From Variovorax sp. WDL1 (GTDB lineage Bacteria > Pseudomonadota > Gammaproteobacteria > Burkholderiales > Burkholderiaceae_C), in NCBI RefSeq assembly GCF_001541225.1, contig NZ_LMTS01000336.1, forward strand, positions 34,296 to 98,295: a stretch of DNA of 64,000 nt, given 5' to 3'. Both the position numbers and the translations under genes were made by a program. Positions 8,409-17,207 of the stretch are shown piece by piece (position 1 is the stretch's first letter; every line of letters starts with the position of its first letter). The notes below the pieces were generated by a model that made no database searches, had not been told where the DNA came from, and was given only the letters and a program-made list of their open reading frames with translations.

Positions 8409-9224
8409 TTAGCCGGCCGGCCGGCGAAACCCGAAGCTGAGCGGCTTGTCGGTCGCCGGAGCTGTCTTGATCGCCTCAGTCGGCTGCTGTCCAACCGGCG
8501 GGCCGGCGCGGAAGGCGAGCCGGCTGGGCCGCTCTGACGGAAGTGCTATCGCCTGGTCTTGGCCCCGCTCGCTACTCACACCGGTGGCGCTGGAAGCGGC
8601 CGATGCGCTACCCCCGATCCGAGGCGGCTTCTCGGCAGCCTGGCGCCGCGTGTATTCCTTGCGCAGCCACGTGTTCGCCGCAGCGTTGAAGGCATGCTCC
8701 GAGGCGCTTCCCGCGATCTCTAGCAAATCCCGCATCACCTGCTCGCGGGCGATCGCACGCATCCGTGCAATCTCCTGCTCAGCCTCATCGGAATCCTCGA
8801 TGTGGAAGCCACGCATGACTTCGTTGACGTGCAGCGGGCTCACATAGGCAGTCGACGACCCTTGGTCGCTCGCGTTCGTCACTGAAGGCTGTTCGGACTG
8901 GACCTTGAGGTACTCGACCAGCGAGCGCAGGCGCATGAAGCCTGAGGCCTGCCGGCAGATCTCGGCGTACGCCATCGGGGCGCCCGGATGATGCGAAAGC
9001 ATCCTGCGCATCGGCAGGAGGTTGTCCTCGTCCAGAAGGTCGCGAGGCGCACGGTCCTTACGGAGCATGAAATGAAATGGCTGCGCCTGCGCATCGCCCT
9101 CGTTGCGTGCTCCGCTCTGGCACCAAATCGTGAGCCATTCCGCGTAGTCGGGGCCGGCGGAGACCGGCGCCTGTGCGAGCATGTGCGCGAGTCGCGCCCC
9201 GCTGTCTGTGGTTACTGCGTTCAA
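8409..9224 (-). CDS. Unknown icm-operon protein with C-terminal FGF motif
   Basis: 271 residues from a TTG that overlaps the upstream stop (TTGA) and is preceded by a strong GGAGAGGGGGG. The N-terminal two-thirds is helical, including AIAREQVMRDLLEIAG and EHAFNAAANTWLRKEYTRRQ. The last 70 residues are disordered and end in KPLSFGFRRPAG. That tail carries the FGF-x-R-P type motif also seen in other proteins of this element. It lies between icmJ and icmB, where Dot/Icm and IncI systems normally have no extra gene. It may be a lineage-specific partner of IcmB; the function is unknown. Confidence 0.6.
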   Translation of the reverse strand: MNAVTTDSGARLAHMLAQAPVSAGPDYAEWLTIWCQSGARNEGDAQAQPFHFMLRKDRAPRDLLDEDNLLPMRRMLSHHPGAPMAYAEICRQASGFMRLRSLVEYLKVQSEQPSVTNASDQGSSTAYVSPLHVNEVMRGFHIEDSDEAEQEIARMRAIAREQVMRDLLEIAGSASEHAFNAAANTWLRKEYTRRQAAEKPPRIGGSASAASSATGVSSERGQDQAIALPSERPSRLAFRAGPPVGQQPTEAIKTAPATDKPLSFGFRRPAG

Positions 9225-10486
9225 GAATCCCCCCTCTCCCGGCCGACGATCTCGGACGCCAGGCACGGATGGCTGGCGCCGACGGCATCGGCCACTTCAA
9301 GCAATTGCTGTACTGACAAGTTCTCCATGCGCACCTGCACGCCGCCGGAACCGTAGCCGGTCACATTGCCGCCCAGTTCCTTCGCCGCGAGGGCCATCTG
9401 GAATGAAATCGCACGATCCATCGCCCGGTACCAGACAGCGGTCGTGGTGAAGTCGGAATGGCGCTTCATGCGGTTGTAGAGGGGCCTCGCCAAGCCTGCC
9501 CAATGCGCCTCGGCGACAAGGCCGTGCGGAATCGACAGCTGGTAGATCGGATCGCCGGCAATCACGTTCGGAAGCTGCAGTTGCACCGGAAGAGGTGCGG
9601 CTGCGTTTGCTTGATAGGCTGACAGCACCGAAATCCGGGCGTACTTCAATAGCCACGTCAACTCGATCTGCGATACCCAGCGACGGATCGTCGTGTTGGA
9701 AGCGTCAGCCCCGAAGGCGATGAGCGATACCGTGTCCGCATCCGCATGCCTCCATTCGATCGCGACCTCGACCAGCGTTGGCTGGCCCGGGTCAAGCAGG
9801 TTGTCGATGTCCAGGAATGGCTGCTTGTACCAACCGCTCGTCGGCAGCGGCGTGCGCATGATGTCCAAAGCGTGTTGGACGCGGTTGCGGCGGAAGTAGA
9901 TCATGCGCGAGCCGCGGTCGTACACCATCTTCTGCTGCATCTGTGGGCTGGACCACGATTGGTAGGCCCCGCGCAGTGCGACCTCGATCTGCGGCACCGA
10001 GCGCTCCACGGAAGGCAGCAGCTCGGCGATGCACTCGCTCAAGCGAGGCTTGTTCCATTCGCGATCAGGGGCCTTCCACGGGTAGGCGGCCACGACCAAG
10101 TCGCGGGTGTGGTTCAGCACGCGCGCGACGTCGACCATTCCGCCTTTGTCGACTCCGTTCACCTGCTTGAAGCCGGTGAGCTCGACGCCGAGATCCTCGG
10201 CCAGCGTGGTGAGCTTGGTCTGCAGGAACTTGTTCGAGCGCAGGCTGGGGAGTTGCTTGGGCACCATGTCCAAGTTCGTCACCCAGATCAGGTTCATCAG
10301 GTCGCCGCCAGACTGGAATCGCCGGAAGCCGCCGTTGGTCGAGTAGCAGATGCCGCCGGAGGTGACGTCCTGCAGATCGAAATGCGCCACGCCGAATTCC
10401 GGGGCGGCACCGACGGCCGTGGGCAGCTCCTCCTCGGACGGGAAGGAGTTGCGGTAGGAACCTTGGCGAGCCTGCGTGATTGCCAT
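9221..10486 (-). CDS. Unknown conserved-looking protein between icmJ and icmB
   Basis: 421 residues without signal peptide or membrane helix. It has a mixed alpha/beta composition with several aromatic-rich stretches (GGICYSTNGGFRRFQSGG, KMVYDRGSRMIYFRRNRVQ, GWYKQPFLDIDNLLDPGQP). No nucleotide-binding or catalytic motif was recognised. Its position directly after icmJ and the TTGA overlap with the next gene place it in the transfer operon. Size and density of structure suggest an essential element-specific component, perhaps acting with the ATPase or coupling complex. This is inference only. Confidence 0.65.
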   Translation of the reverse strand: MAITQARQGSYRNSFPSEEELPTAVGAAPEFGVAHFDLQDVTSGGICYSTNGGFRRFQSGGDLMNLIWVTNLDMVPKQLPSLRSNKFLQTKLTTLAEDLGVELTGFKQVNGVDKGGMVDVARVLNHTRDLVVAAYPWKAPDREWNKPRLSECIAELLPSVERSVPQIEVALRGAYQSWSSPQMQQKMVYDRGSRMIYFRRNRVQHALDIMRTPLPTSGWYKQPFLDIDNLLDPGQPTLVEVAIEWRHADADTVSLIAFGADASNTTIRRWVSQIELTWLLKYARISVLSAYQANAAAPLPVQLQLPNVIAGDPIYQLSIPHGLVAEAHWAGLARPLYNRMKRHSDFTTTAVWYRAMDRAISFQMALAAKELGGNVTGYGSGGVQVRMENLSVQQLLEVADAVGASHPCLASEIVGRERGDS

Positions 10487-10508
10487 CTTGAGCGTCTATT
10501 CCTTGGGC

Positions 10509-11204
10509 TTAGGCTTGGGAGGCCAGCGCCTCTTCCACGAGTTCGCCGTAGGAGGCATTCCACGAGCTCGGCTTCAACGATGGGTGGTCATCGAGCATGT
10601 CAGCGCCGGCCTTCTTGAGCACGTCAGCCTTCCATACGATGCGCAGGTCGAAAACGGCATCGCCGCGCGCGCCGTAATCGACCGAATTGAGCTTCGACAT
10701 GGCGCCGGCAAAATCCAACGCCTTGGAGGTACCAAACGCCTTGCGCACGGGCAAAACACGCTCGCACAGCACGTCGTAGATCTGCCTGGCCACCGCCGCC
10801 TCGTTAGGGTCGGACATCGCCGCCCCGATGGCGCGCAGCAAGTTGTTCAGGTCGGCCGCCGCGAGCTCGGGGATCGCCGCCAGTTGCGCGTCCGAGGCGA
10901 GGCCCCCGCCTCCGCCGGTCGAGGCCGTCTTGCAGCCCAGATGCGGGTAACCGTGGCACAAGCTGCAGATCGGCGCCAGATTGCCGTCGTCGTTGTTGTG
11001 GTGGTCGTCGTCCTTGTGATGCACCTGCAGCTTGGTCGGCTTCTTTGCGGTCTGCATCGAGCGGTACAGGCACCCTTGGCACGTATAGCGCGCCTTCTCA
11101 AGCACCTGGGGCCGGCGCGCAACAAAGACCGCGTCGGCTTGCGTGGCCCGCGGGTCGTTGTCTCGGAAGACGCTGCGCTTGATACCAGGGATGAGTTTGA
11201 ACAT
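10509..11204 (-). CDS. icmJ: IcmJ/DotN (TraT)-like HNH-fold protein
   Basis: 231 residues from ATG at 11204 (MFKLIPGIKR). It carries a zinc-binding HNH-like core: CQGC, then LQVHHKDDDHHNN, then NLAPICSLCHGYPH. IcmJ/DotN adopts an HNH-like fold and is a component of the type IV coupling complex, where it is structural and not known to act as a nuclease. Here the His-His-Lys-Asp stretch is unusually His/Asp-rich, so nuclease activity cannot be excluded. It lies downstream of icmD, as in Legionella. An HNH endonuclease is the alternative reading. Confidence 0.75.
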   Translation of the reverse strand: MFKLIPGIKRSVFRDNDPRATQADAVFVARRPQVLEKARYTCQGCLYRSMQTAKKPTKLQVHHKDDDHHNNDDGNLAPICSLCHGYPHLGCKTASTGGGGGLASDAQLAAIPELAAADLNNLLRAIGAAMSDPNEAAVARQIYDVLCERVLPVRKAFGTSKALDFAGAMSKLNSVDYGARGDAVFDLRIVWKADVLKKAGADMLDDHPSLKPSSWNASYGELVEEALASQA

Positions 11205-11373
11205 TCTTCTTGGGCACAAAAATGGCCGACCGCCAGGAGGGACGAACCCTCCCCCGACGTCGACCAGCATGGTGCGTCCTCTCGGACGCAGGAAAATTCG
11301 CGTTCTAGCTACTACAGTTTAACCCTGCAATAGCGTATTTTCGCGAATTCCTTTTCTGTCGCCATTTTCCAAG

Positions 11374-11781
11374 TCAAAAGCTCTGCACTTTCCCGATATC
11401 TCCAGTGCTGCCACCGGCGGCGGTCACCGCAAACTCGACGATCGCCCAGATGCAGATCATTGCGGCGCCAGCGGAAATCGGCATCCAGATCTGGCGTGCT
11501 TCGACCTGGTCGCCGCCATTGTCCTGGCCCTTCTTCTTCCACTTCAGGAGGCCATAGCAGATCGAGGCCATGCCGCCCAGCACCATCGCCCACTGGAAGA
11601 GCGTGATGCCCAGCTTGAAGAGCTGGATCAACGAATTGACGGATGTGTTGGCGTCGAGCGCGAAGGCGCTGCTTGCGAGAGCAGTGGTTGCAACTGCGAC
11701 TGCGACGTTGCGGCCCAGTGCAGCGTGGTTGGCAAGGCCCATGGCGATGCGCACGTTCAGATTGGAGATCAGGTTTTTCAA
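11374..11781 (-). CDS. icmD: IcmD/DotP (TraR)-type small membrane protein
   Basis: 135 residues from a TTG start with AGGAG five bases upstream. A signal-like segment (VAVAVATTALASSAFA) ends in an Ala-x-Ala site near residue 40. Two membrane helices follow (LFQWAMVLGGMASICYGLL and ISAGAAMICIWAIVEFAVTA), separated by a short polar loop. This is the usual IcmD layout. It sits between icmC and icmJ in the conserved order. The 169 bases between it and icmJ hold no gene that I can support. Confidence 0.8.
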   Translation of the reverse strand: MKNLISNLNVRIAMGLANHAALGRNVAVAVATTALASSAFALDANTSVNSLIQLFKLGITLFQWAMVLGGMASICYGLLKWKKKGQDNGGDQVEARQIWMPISAGAAMICIWAIVEFAVTAAGGSTGDIGKVQSF

Positions 11782-11890
11782 GTTAGCTCCTGGATAGATT
11801 GGTGGTTGACAAGTGAGGAATAGCCAGGTAACACTTCCGTGGCGTGTAATTGACGCGAATCGGAAGCGCGCAAAAAAAAAGGTGGCAGTG

Positions 11891-12385
11891 TTAATGCGTA
11901 GCGATGTTGACCAATATGGCTCCCCCGAGGATGTGCCAGAACCCACGCCAGAACCCATCGCCCTCCTGGGCTTGGCCTTGCGCAGCACGATTGAAAAGCA
12001 GGAATGCCCGGAAGATCGCGCACACCCCCAGCAGGAAGAGCCAGGCGTAGATCGCGTTCCATAGCGGCTTCAGGGAACCAGAGCTACCGTCGCGCATGTA
12101 GGCCATCTGCGACGCCACACCCTCGCCCAGGCCACCGAAGTCCCTCGTGAGGGACTCCACCCAGGCCGAGAGCATCGTGGCGCCGATGGTCACGAGCAGA
12201 TTTCCACCAACGCCCGCCCACGTCGGCTGCTGGCCGCCGGCATGGTCGTGACCCATCTTGGCGATCTTGTGCAAGGCCGAGCCCGCGAAGAAGAAGCCAA
12301 TCAGCAGCGCAGCCCAGTAGACGAGGGGCACGAATGCCTTGCCGAGCGCTGCGAACTCATTCAGAAAACCTGCGAAATCTGGCAT
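11891..12385 (-). CDS. icmC: IcmC/DotE (TraQ)-type membrane protein
   Basis: 164 residues with about four hydrophobic segments: near residues 15-36 (FVPLVYWAALLIGFFFAGSAL), 60-75, 108-130 (NAIYAWLFLLGVCAIFRAFLLF) and at the C-terminus (ILGGAILVNIA). IcmC/TraQ is an inner-membrane part of the type IVB core. It lies 11 bases after icmG and is followed by icmD, matching the Dot/Icm gene order. The gap to icmD (about 110 bases) contains a run of A residues near 11873 but no clear terminator. Confidence 0.8.
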   Translation of the reverse strand: MPDFAGFLNEFAALGKAFVPLVYWAALLIGFFFAGSALHKIAKMGHDHAGGQQPTWAGVGGNLLVTIGATMLSAWVESLTRDFGGLGEGVASQMAYMRDGSSGSLKPLWNAIYAWLFLLGVCAIFRAFLLFNRAAQGQAQEGDGFWRGFWHILGGAILVNIATH

Positions 12386-12396
12386 GGGTCAGTACC

Positions 12397-13551
12397 TCAG
12401 GGAAGAATCAGGCCGGCAGAGGTCTGGACCAACTCACCGCGTTTGCCGATAGCCAGCACGCGAGCACCCGCCACCTTTGCGCCAACGGACACCGTCGTCA
12501 GGCGGCCTTGCTCGTCGGCAACCCAGGCGAGCTGGCTCGGGCCGTGACTCGGCCAGGTGCCGCGCAGCTTCCAACCAGCCAGTACTTCCTTCGACTCGGG
12601 CGTCGAATCCTTCTCGAGGGCGCGACGACGTTGGCCGCTCGCCTTGGGAGGCTTGCGGGAATCGGAAAGCCCGTCGACGTGCACGGATTTGTGCGCCAAG
12701 ACACGCGGAGCCGAGGCCTTTGCCGGCGTCGACACCTTCGGTGCGGCGGCAACGCGAACGGGTTTGGCCGGCTTGGGGGTTTCTGTTTTGTTTGCACCGA
12801 AGGCCGTCGTCGCGTCGGCCTTCGGAGTCGCCTTCGCAACTTCCACCGGCAGGGAGACAACGGGGGCGCCCTTCGGAACTTCTTTCACCCTCTGAAGAGG
12901 CGGCGCGATCGCGGCGGGAGCGGGGGCTGGTGTCGTTGCTGGGGCCTGCGCCACCACTTCCGGAGCTACCTCGGGCGCCTTCGTGGCGGGCTGCGCAACC
13001 TCGACAGGAGGAGCGGTCGGAGCAGCGACAGGCGCAGGACCTTTGTCCGCCAGAAGATCAGCTTCGGCATCGAACGCAGGCGCCGCCTTCGAACCGCTCT
13101 CTCCGAACAGATCCGAGGTGGTCAGCTTGCTGGCGCTGGCTGCGTCGAGCATGCCGTCGGGTTTCTTTGCCTTGTCCTCTGCCGAAGTGCTATCGATCGC
13201 CAACGCAATGGCTGGCTCGATCGGCTTCCGCGGCGAGCCCCCGACGAGACCCGTCTTGTACGCGACCAGGCCGGCGGCGACGAACACGAACGCTCCGACC
13301 GCGCCATAGAACGGCAGGCTGGAGTTCTTCTTGGGCGCAGGCTCAGGTTCGCTGCCTGGATCGCGGGGAATTGCGTCCACGGGATCCTCGAGCGACTCGC
13401 TCAGGGTGTCCCGCGCTTCGCTGTTGTCGAACGCGGGCTCATCGGGGCCATGAAGGACCGAAGCCTCGGAACCACCCTCCGCGCCCCAGAGATCATCGAG
13501 CGCATCGTCGTTGCCCTGCGCACCGGTACCCTCTTTTTCGAAACTGCTCAT
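12397..13551 (-). CDS. icmG: IcmG/DotF (TraP)-type core protein
   Basis: 384 residues: an acidic cytoplasmic N-terminus (DALDDLWGAEGG), one transmembrane helix at about 79-98 (FYGAVGAFVFVAAGLVAY), a long Ala/Pro/Lys periplasmic linker, and a C-terminal beta domain (LAWVADEQGRLTTVSVGAKVAGARVLAIG). That C-terminal pattern is typical of the periplasmic domain of TraP/DotF. It lies 3 bases after icmE and 11 bases before icmC. The long open frame on the opposite strand over this gene is a composition shadow. Confidence 0.8.
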   Translation of the reverse strand: MSSFEKEGTGAQGNDDALDDLWGAEGGSEASVLHGPDEPAFDNSEARDTLSESLEDPVDAIPRDPGSEPEPAPKKNSSLPFYGAVGAFVFVAAGLVAYKTGLVGGSPRKPIEPAIALAIDSTSAEDKAKKPDGMLDAASASKLTTSDLFGESGSKAAPAFDAEADLLADKGPAPVAAPTAPPVEVAQPATKAPEVAPEVVAQAPATTPAPAPAAIAPPLQRVKEVPKGAPVVSLPVEVAKATPKADATTAFGANKTETPKPAKPVRVAAAPKVSTPAKASAPRVLAHKSVHVDGLSDSRKPPKASGQRRRALEKDSTPESKEVLAGWKLRGTWPSHGPSQLAWVADEQGRLTTVSVGAKVAGARVLAIGKRGELVQTSAGLILP

Positions 13552-13554
13552 CAG

Positions 13555-14973
13555 TTAGCGCACCTGCATTTGATTGATAGGCGCCACGCTCGGGGCGAAC
13601 GTCCCGTAGTTCATGCCCGTCGCAAGATTGAACGGAACAGCCGGTTGGGCTTGCTGGTATCCGCCTTGGTGCTGGCGATGCTGCTGTTCCGGCTGCACCT
13701 GAACTTGCTGCTGCTGGGCGCTTACCGTCGTAGAGGACGCCGCCTGCACGGTGTTGAACAGCACGCCGATCGTGGTGTTCGCAGGCAGCTTCACCGTGTT
13801 CTTCTGCTGCGACAAAGACTGAACCAGTTGCTGACCGACCTGCGTGGCCGATGACAGGCCGGCCGCTGCAGCCTGCTTGTCAGTTGCCTCAGGCAGAACT
13901 ACCGACGTCGAGAGCCCATTCGTCACGACCGAAGAGCTGCGCTGCGCGATCGCACCTGCCGCACCACTCACCGTGGCAAAGGTGATCGGGAGCACGTAGC
14001 GCGACAGAATGTGTCGATCGATGCTGCCATTGAGGGCATCGGCCGAGGTCTGTTCGTCCAGCGCGACAGCGTTGATCTTGGCGACCTTCCCGTTGAAGCG
14101 GATGTCGGTGAAGGTCACCTGGAGGCCTTCACCCTGATTCAGCACGGCCGTTCCCTTCAGGAACGCACCGGCGAACTTGCCACCGATGACCTCCGCCGAG
14201 ACGTACGGGGACTTCTCGGTATCGATCGGCGACGTGGTGCGCGCAGCATGAATGGTCAGGGGGCCTGGGAGACCGATATCCTCGGTCGCGATGTTCGTGG
14301 CGCCCACGCCCTGCCCTTGGCCAGCCACTCCCTGCTGGCCCGCTCCGTTCGCCTTCGGGTCCTGGTAAGCAGCAACGTGAGCGATTGCGGCGCCGGTTGG
14401 GGCATCCACCAGAAGCTGCGCGAGCTGGCGATTCAGGCCCTCCTGAATGGCCTGCTGGCGCACAGGATCCTGGTAGGAACCCGGCTGAATGGCAACCTGT
14501 GGCGGGGTGACGTAGGTCTGGTACGAGCTCGCGCCAGGACCGCCCAAGGTTTGCGGTCCGCCCGCGTTGGCGACCGGCGCGCCAGCGGGGGGCGGGACAT
14601 ACACCCCGCCCTCCTGCCGGCTCTTCGCCGCCTTCTGCTCCTGCAGCTCGGCCAGGCGCCCGCGCTCGTAGTCGGTCTGCACCACGTCGGTCTGCGCCCC
14701 CGAGGTCGTCCGGGCGGGCAGGTCGACGTTGGCCTTCATCTCCTTCTTGCCGCTGGCCATGACAACCAGGCCAACCACAGCGACGAGGGCGACTGCGAAT
14801 GCGCCACCCACCCACTTCATGACGCGCTTCGCGCCGGGGTCCAGGCGCTTTCCGCTCCCGCTCTCAGCAGCAGGCCCTCCGATCGTCGCATTCTCTGCAT
14901 GCTCCACATCGGCGAACTCGAGTTCGGCGTCGTTGCCTTGGCTATCGTTGCTCATCTGCGTCTGTGCCGTCAC
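13555..14973 (-). CDS. icmE: IcmE/DotG (TraO) core-channel protein, VirB10-like
   Basis: 472 residues. A single transmembrane helix at about 53-72 (VGGAFAVALVAVVGLVVMASG) is followed by a Gln/Pro-rich periplasmic linker. The VirB10-type domain begins near residue 240 (TSPIDTEKSPYVSAEVIGGKF, GEGLQVTFTDIRFNGKVAKINAVALD, IDRHILSRYVLPITFATVSGAAG) and ends with NTTIGVLFNTVQ. DotG spans from the inner membrane to the outer-membrane core. It overlaps icmK by ATGA, and the order icmK-icmE-icmG is conserved. Confidence 0.92.
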   Translation of the reverse strand: MTAQTQMSNDSQGNDAELEFADVEHAENATIGGPAAESGSGKRLDPGAKRVMKWVGGAFAVALVAVVGLVVMASGKKEMKANVDLPARTTSGAQTDVVQTDYERGRLAELQEQKAAKSRQEGGVYVPPPAGAPVANAGGPQTLGGPGASSYQTYVTPPQVAIQPGSYQDPVRQQAIQEGLNRQLAQLLVDAPTGAAIAHVAAYQDPKANGAGQQGVAGQGQGVGATNIATEDIGLPGPLTIHAARTTSPIDTEKSPYVSAEVIGGKFAGAFLKGTAVLNQGEGLQVTFTDIRFNGKVAKINAVALDEQTSADALNGSIDRHILSRYVLPITFATVSGAAGAIAQRSSSVVTNGLSTSVVLPEATDKQAAAAGLSSATQVGQQLVQSLSQQKNTVKLPANTTIGVLFNTVQAASSTTVSAQQQQVQVQPEQQHRQHQGGYQQAQPAVPFNLATGMNYGTFAPSVAPINQMQVR

Positions 14974-16148
14974 TTGGTGAATCCCTGGTTCCGCGCGCTC
15001 GAGAGGATGGCACTCGATACTGACGTGGCGTTCGATCCTGTCGGCTCGACGCTGATGCCGCCAAGGGCCACGTTGCGCAGTTCACCGCCTTGCGAGATCA
15101 CGACCACCGGGGTGATTGGGAGCTGGTAGACAAAGACGCCGTCGGATGAGCCCTGCCGGCGCATCCACGCAGGGGAAAGGACCTGTGCCGAAGTGCGCAC
15201 CGCCATACTGTTGGGAGAGATCTGCCAGGCCATGATCTCGTCTGTGCCGCTGCCGGCCACCGTCAGGCGACGGGCCTCACGCGGTGGCGTGCGATACAGG
15301 TAGGCCATCAACTCGTCGGCCATGTGGGTCGGCGCAGGCGCAGCGCTCGCCATGGCCGTCGGCGGGACACCGCCCACGAACTTGGGAACGACCAGGTCCA
15401 GGTTGTAGTCCGTGGCGTCCTGGGCGGGCATCACGGTCACAGTGACCGGACGCGCGATGTCCTTGAGCTTGAACGCGATGTTGCCGATCTGGGCTTGCTT
15501 CATCCCGACCGAGAACACGTGCTCGGCCATCTGCGAAACCGCATAGCCGCCATCGTTGAAGTTGTCCGCGGCCTCCACAGGCCAAGGGCGGCCGGCGGCA
15601 TCGACGAACATGATCGTCGCGCCTTGACGCGGAGCCAGACGAAGCACCGGAGGAGTTCCACCCGGCGACAGGTCAACCGTCGTTTGGGTGCTCGTCGGCC
15701 GCGCCGGCGGGCGGCCGGTGATGTTCTCCGTGAAGGCATCCTTGCGCTCATCGATCTGCTTGCGCAGGTTCACGATCTCCTTTGGCGTCAGCGGCGCGAT
15801 CTTGTCCAGCACGGCCTGCGTCGTCGCCACGTAAGGCGTCGGCATGGCCGCCGATGCGGACTGGGCAGGCGCCGTGGCCGGAGAAGGAAGTGCACCTGGT
15901 CCTTGGAGCGACGCGGGCCCGTTCTGGGCGGATGGGCTCGCTGCCGAGGGACCTTGGGGCTGGTGGTTCGACACCGGGGCGCCCGTGGCAGCCGGGTTCG
16001 AGACGCGAGACACGCCTTGTGCCGTCGCGCCTAGGGAGGCGCACCCAAGCATGGCGATCAGGAAGGCCCCAGCTGCCGGGCGCATGCTACTCACGCCAAG
16101 TGCGGTCTCCGTCCTCGAACGCTTCGCCGCGTCGGTTTTTTCGTTCAT
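14970..16148 (-). CDS. icmK: IcmK/DotH (TraN) outer-membrane core protein
   Basis: 392 residues from ATG at 16148, with a signal peptide (GAFLIAMLGCASLGATAQG) after a short basic leader. The conserved DotH domain starts near residue 190: GATIMFVDAAGRPWPVEAADNFN, then VSVGM-like and NIAFKLKDIARPVTVTVMPAQD, and a C-terminal region ending in the unusual loop GGISVEPTGSN. DotH forms the outer-membrane ring with the lipoproteins DotC and DotD, which are outside this window. A TTG six codons upstream is a possible alternative start. It is coupled to icmE by an ATGA overlap. Confidence 0.9.
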   Translation of the reverse strand: MNEKTDAAKRSRTETALGVSSMRPAAGAFLIAMLGCASLGATAQGVSRVSNPAATGAPVSNHQPQGPSAASPSAQNGPASLQGPGALPSPATAPAQSASAAMPTPYVATTQAVLDKIAPLTPKEIVNLRKQIDERKDAFTENITGRPPARPTSTQTTVDLSPGGTPPVLRLAPRQGATIMFVDAAGRPWPVEAADNFNDGGYAVSQMAEHVFSVGMKQAQIGNIAFKLKDIARPVTVTVMPAQDATDYNLDLVVPKFVGGVPPTAMASAAPAPTHMADELMAYLYRTPPREARRLTVAGSGTDEIMAWQISPNSMAVRTSAQVLSPAWMRRQGSSDGVFVYQLPITPVVVISQGGELRNVALGGISVEPTGSNATSVSSAILSSARNQGFTK

Positions 16149-16211
16149 AGCAATATTGTCCTGCAAACTCGCCTTGTAAACGCGATTCGCGCCCGAGTCG
16201 CGTGGCGTGAT

Positions 16212-16475
16212 TCAAACGAATGGAATGCCGGTGTGCGCTGCGATCTCCAAACGCATGGAGATCTTTCCGTAGATCAGGGCGTTGGCGAATGGCGTGGGCG
16301 CGGTCGCCCACAGCTCGGCGAGCTCGGCGCGGCTGGCCAGGAAGTCGGGCAGCACGTCGTTGTACGTCGCATACCACTCGGGGTGGCTTGTTTCCAATGC
16401 GTCCATCTCGGCTGTTGCAAAGGACATACCGATCGATTCGTGGTCGACGTTCAGCTGGGGTTGGTTCGCGCTCAT
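16212..16475 (-). CDS. Small unknown protein between icmL and icmK
   Basis: 87 residues, acidic and helical (DHESIGMSFATAEMDALE, LPDFLASRAELAELW), without a signal peptide or membrane segment. It is co-oriented and tightly spaced between icmL (57 bases) and icmK (63 bases), so it is part of the transfer operon. No counterpart is usual at this place in Dot/Icm or IncI operons. Its function is unknown. Confidence 0.55.
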   Translation of the reverse strand: MSANQPQLNVDHESIGMSFATAEMDALETSHPEWYATYNDVLPDFLASRAELAELWATAPTPFANALIYGKISMRLEIAAHTGIPFV

Positions 16476-16532
16476 GTGATTTTTCGCCTCGTTGTCTGCA
16501 AAAGAATGGAAATGGGGGGATGGCGCCTGCCG

Positions 16533-17207
16533 CTAGTTCCTAGACGAATCCGGAACCAGCTGCAGGCTGTCGATTGCGATGCCGCGCGGGTTCTGGTCGA
16601 GCCCCACGCGCCGCACGACCACATTCAAGATGAACGGTCGTGGCATATCGCTCACCTTCGTCCCCCGACGAAACAGTGAGATCGGAGCCTGGACGCGCCA
16701 GGCAAACTTCCCATCGAACTCACCGCGCTTTGCGATCACGGGTGTGTCCGACAGGCTCACGGACATCGTCAACTCACGCTCGACGATGTCCTTTACCCAG
16801 GGAGCGAGTGCCTCTTCGACAGCATCGCCGCCCCTTTCGGTAAAGCAGGTCTTCGAGCCCTGAAGCGTGGTGCGCCAGTGCAGGAAGTCGTGGCTGAAGA
16901 CCATACGGGCGCATTCGTCCACATAGCCGAGCACGCGTGCGTCGCTGACGTAGGGCTTGTCCAGCGGGACGATCGGAATCAGGCGACCGTCCGGCGTCGC
17001 AGCAATCACCTCGCGGTGCGTGCGGGTCAGGAATACGAACGCGATGATCAGCGCCACCAGCAGCGCAACCACCGCGAGGGAGAGCCAGACGACCAGACGC
17101 GTGAGCTTGCTCACCTGGGCGGCAGCACCGCCCGGCTTGCCTCCTGCCCCGCCAGCAACGACCACCGCCTTCTTGGCCGCATTGGCCTTGTTCAACACTG
17201 CGCTCAT
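16533..17207 (-). CDS. icmL: IcmL/DotI (TraM)-type inner-membrane protein
   Basis: 224 residues. A cytoplasmic Ala/Lys-rich start leads into a transmembrane helix at about residues 39-60 (LVVWLSLAVVALLVALIIAFVFL). The periplasmic domain is typical of DotI: ATPDGRLIPIVPLDKPYV, then MVFSHDFLHWRTTLQ. DotI and its shorter paralogue DotJ form an inner-membrane complex of the type IVB machine. The start overlaps the icmM stop by ATGA, as expected for coupled paralogues. Confidence 0.92.
   Translation of the reverse strand: MSAVLNKANAAKKAVVVAGGAGGKPGGAAAQVSKLTRLVVWLSLAVVALLVALIIAFVFLTRTHREVIAATPDGRLIPIVPLDKPYVSDARVLGYVDECARMVFSHDFLHWRTTLQGSKTCFTERGGDAVEEALAPWVKDIVERELTMSVSLSDTPVIAKRGEFDGKFAWRVQAPISLFRRGTKVSDMPRPFILNVVVRRVGLDQNPRGIAIDSLQLVPDSSRN

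Noticed and set aside
10509..11204. Group I/II intron-type homing HNH endonuclease
   Set aside because: The position between icmD and icmB and the length fit IcmJ/DotN. No intron structure was seen.
12334..13854. 506-residue plus-strand open frame opposite icmG and icmE
   Set aside because: Arg-rich, no motif, and it lies antisense to two recognised core genes. It is a shadow caused by high GC.
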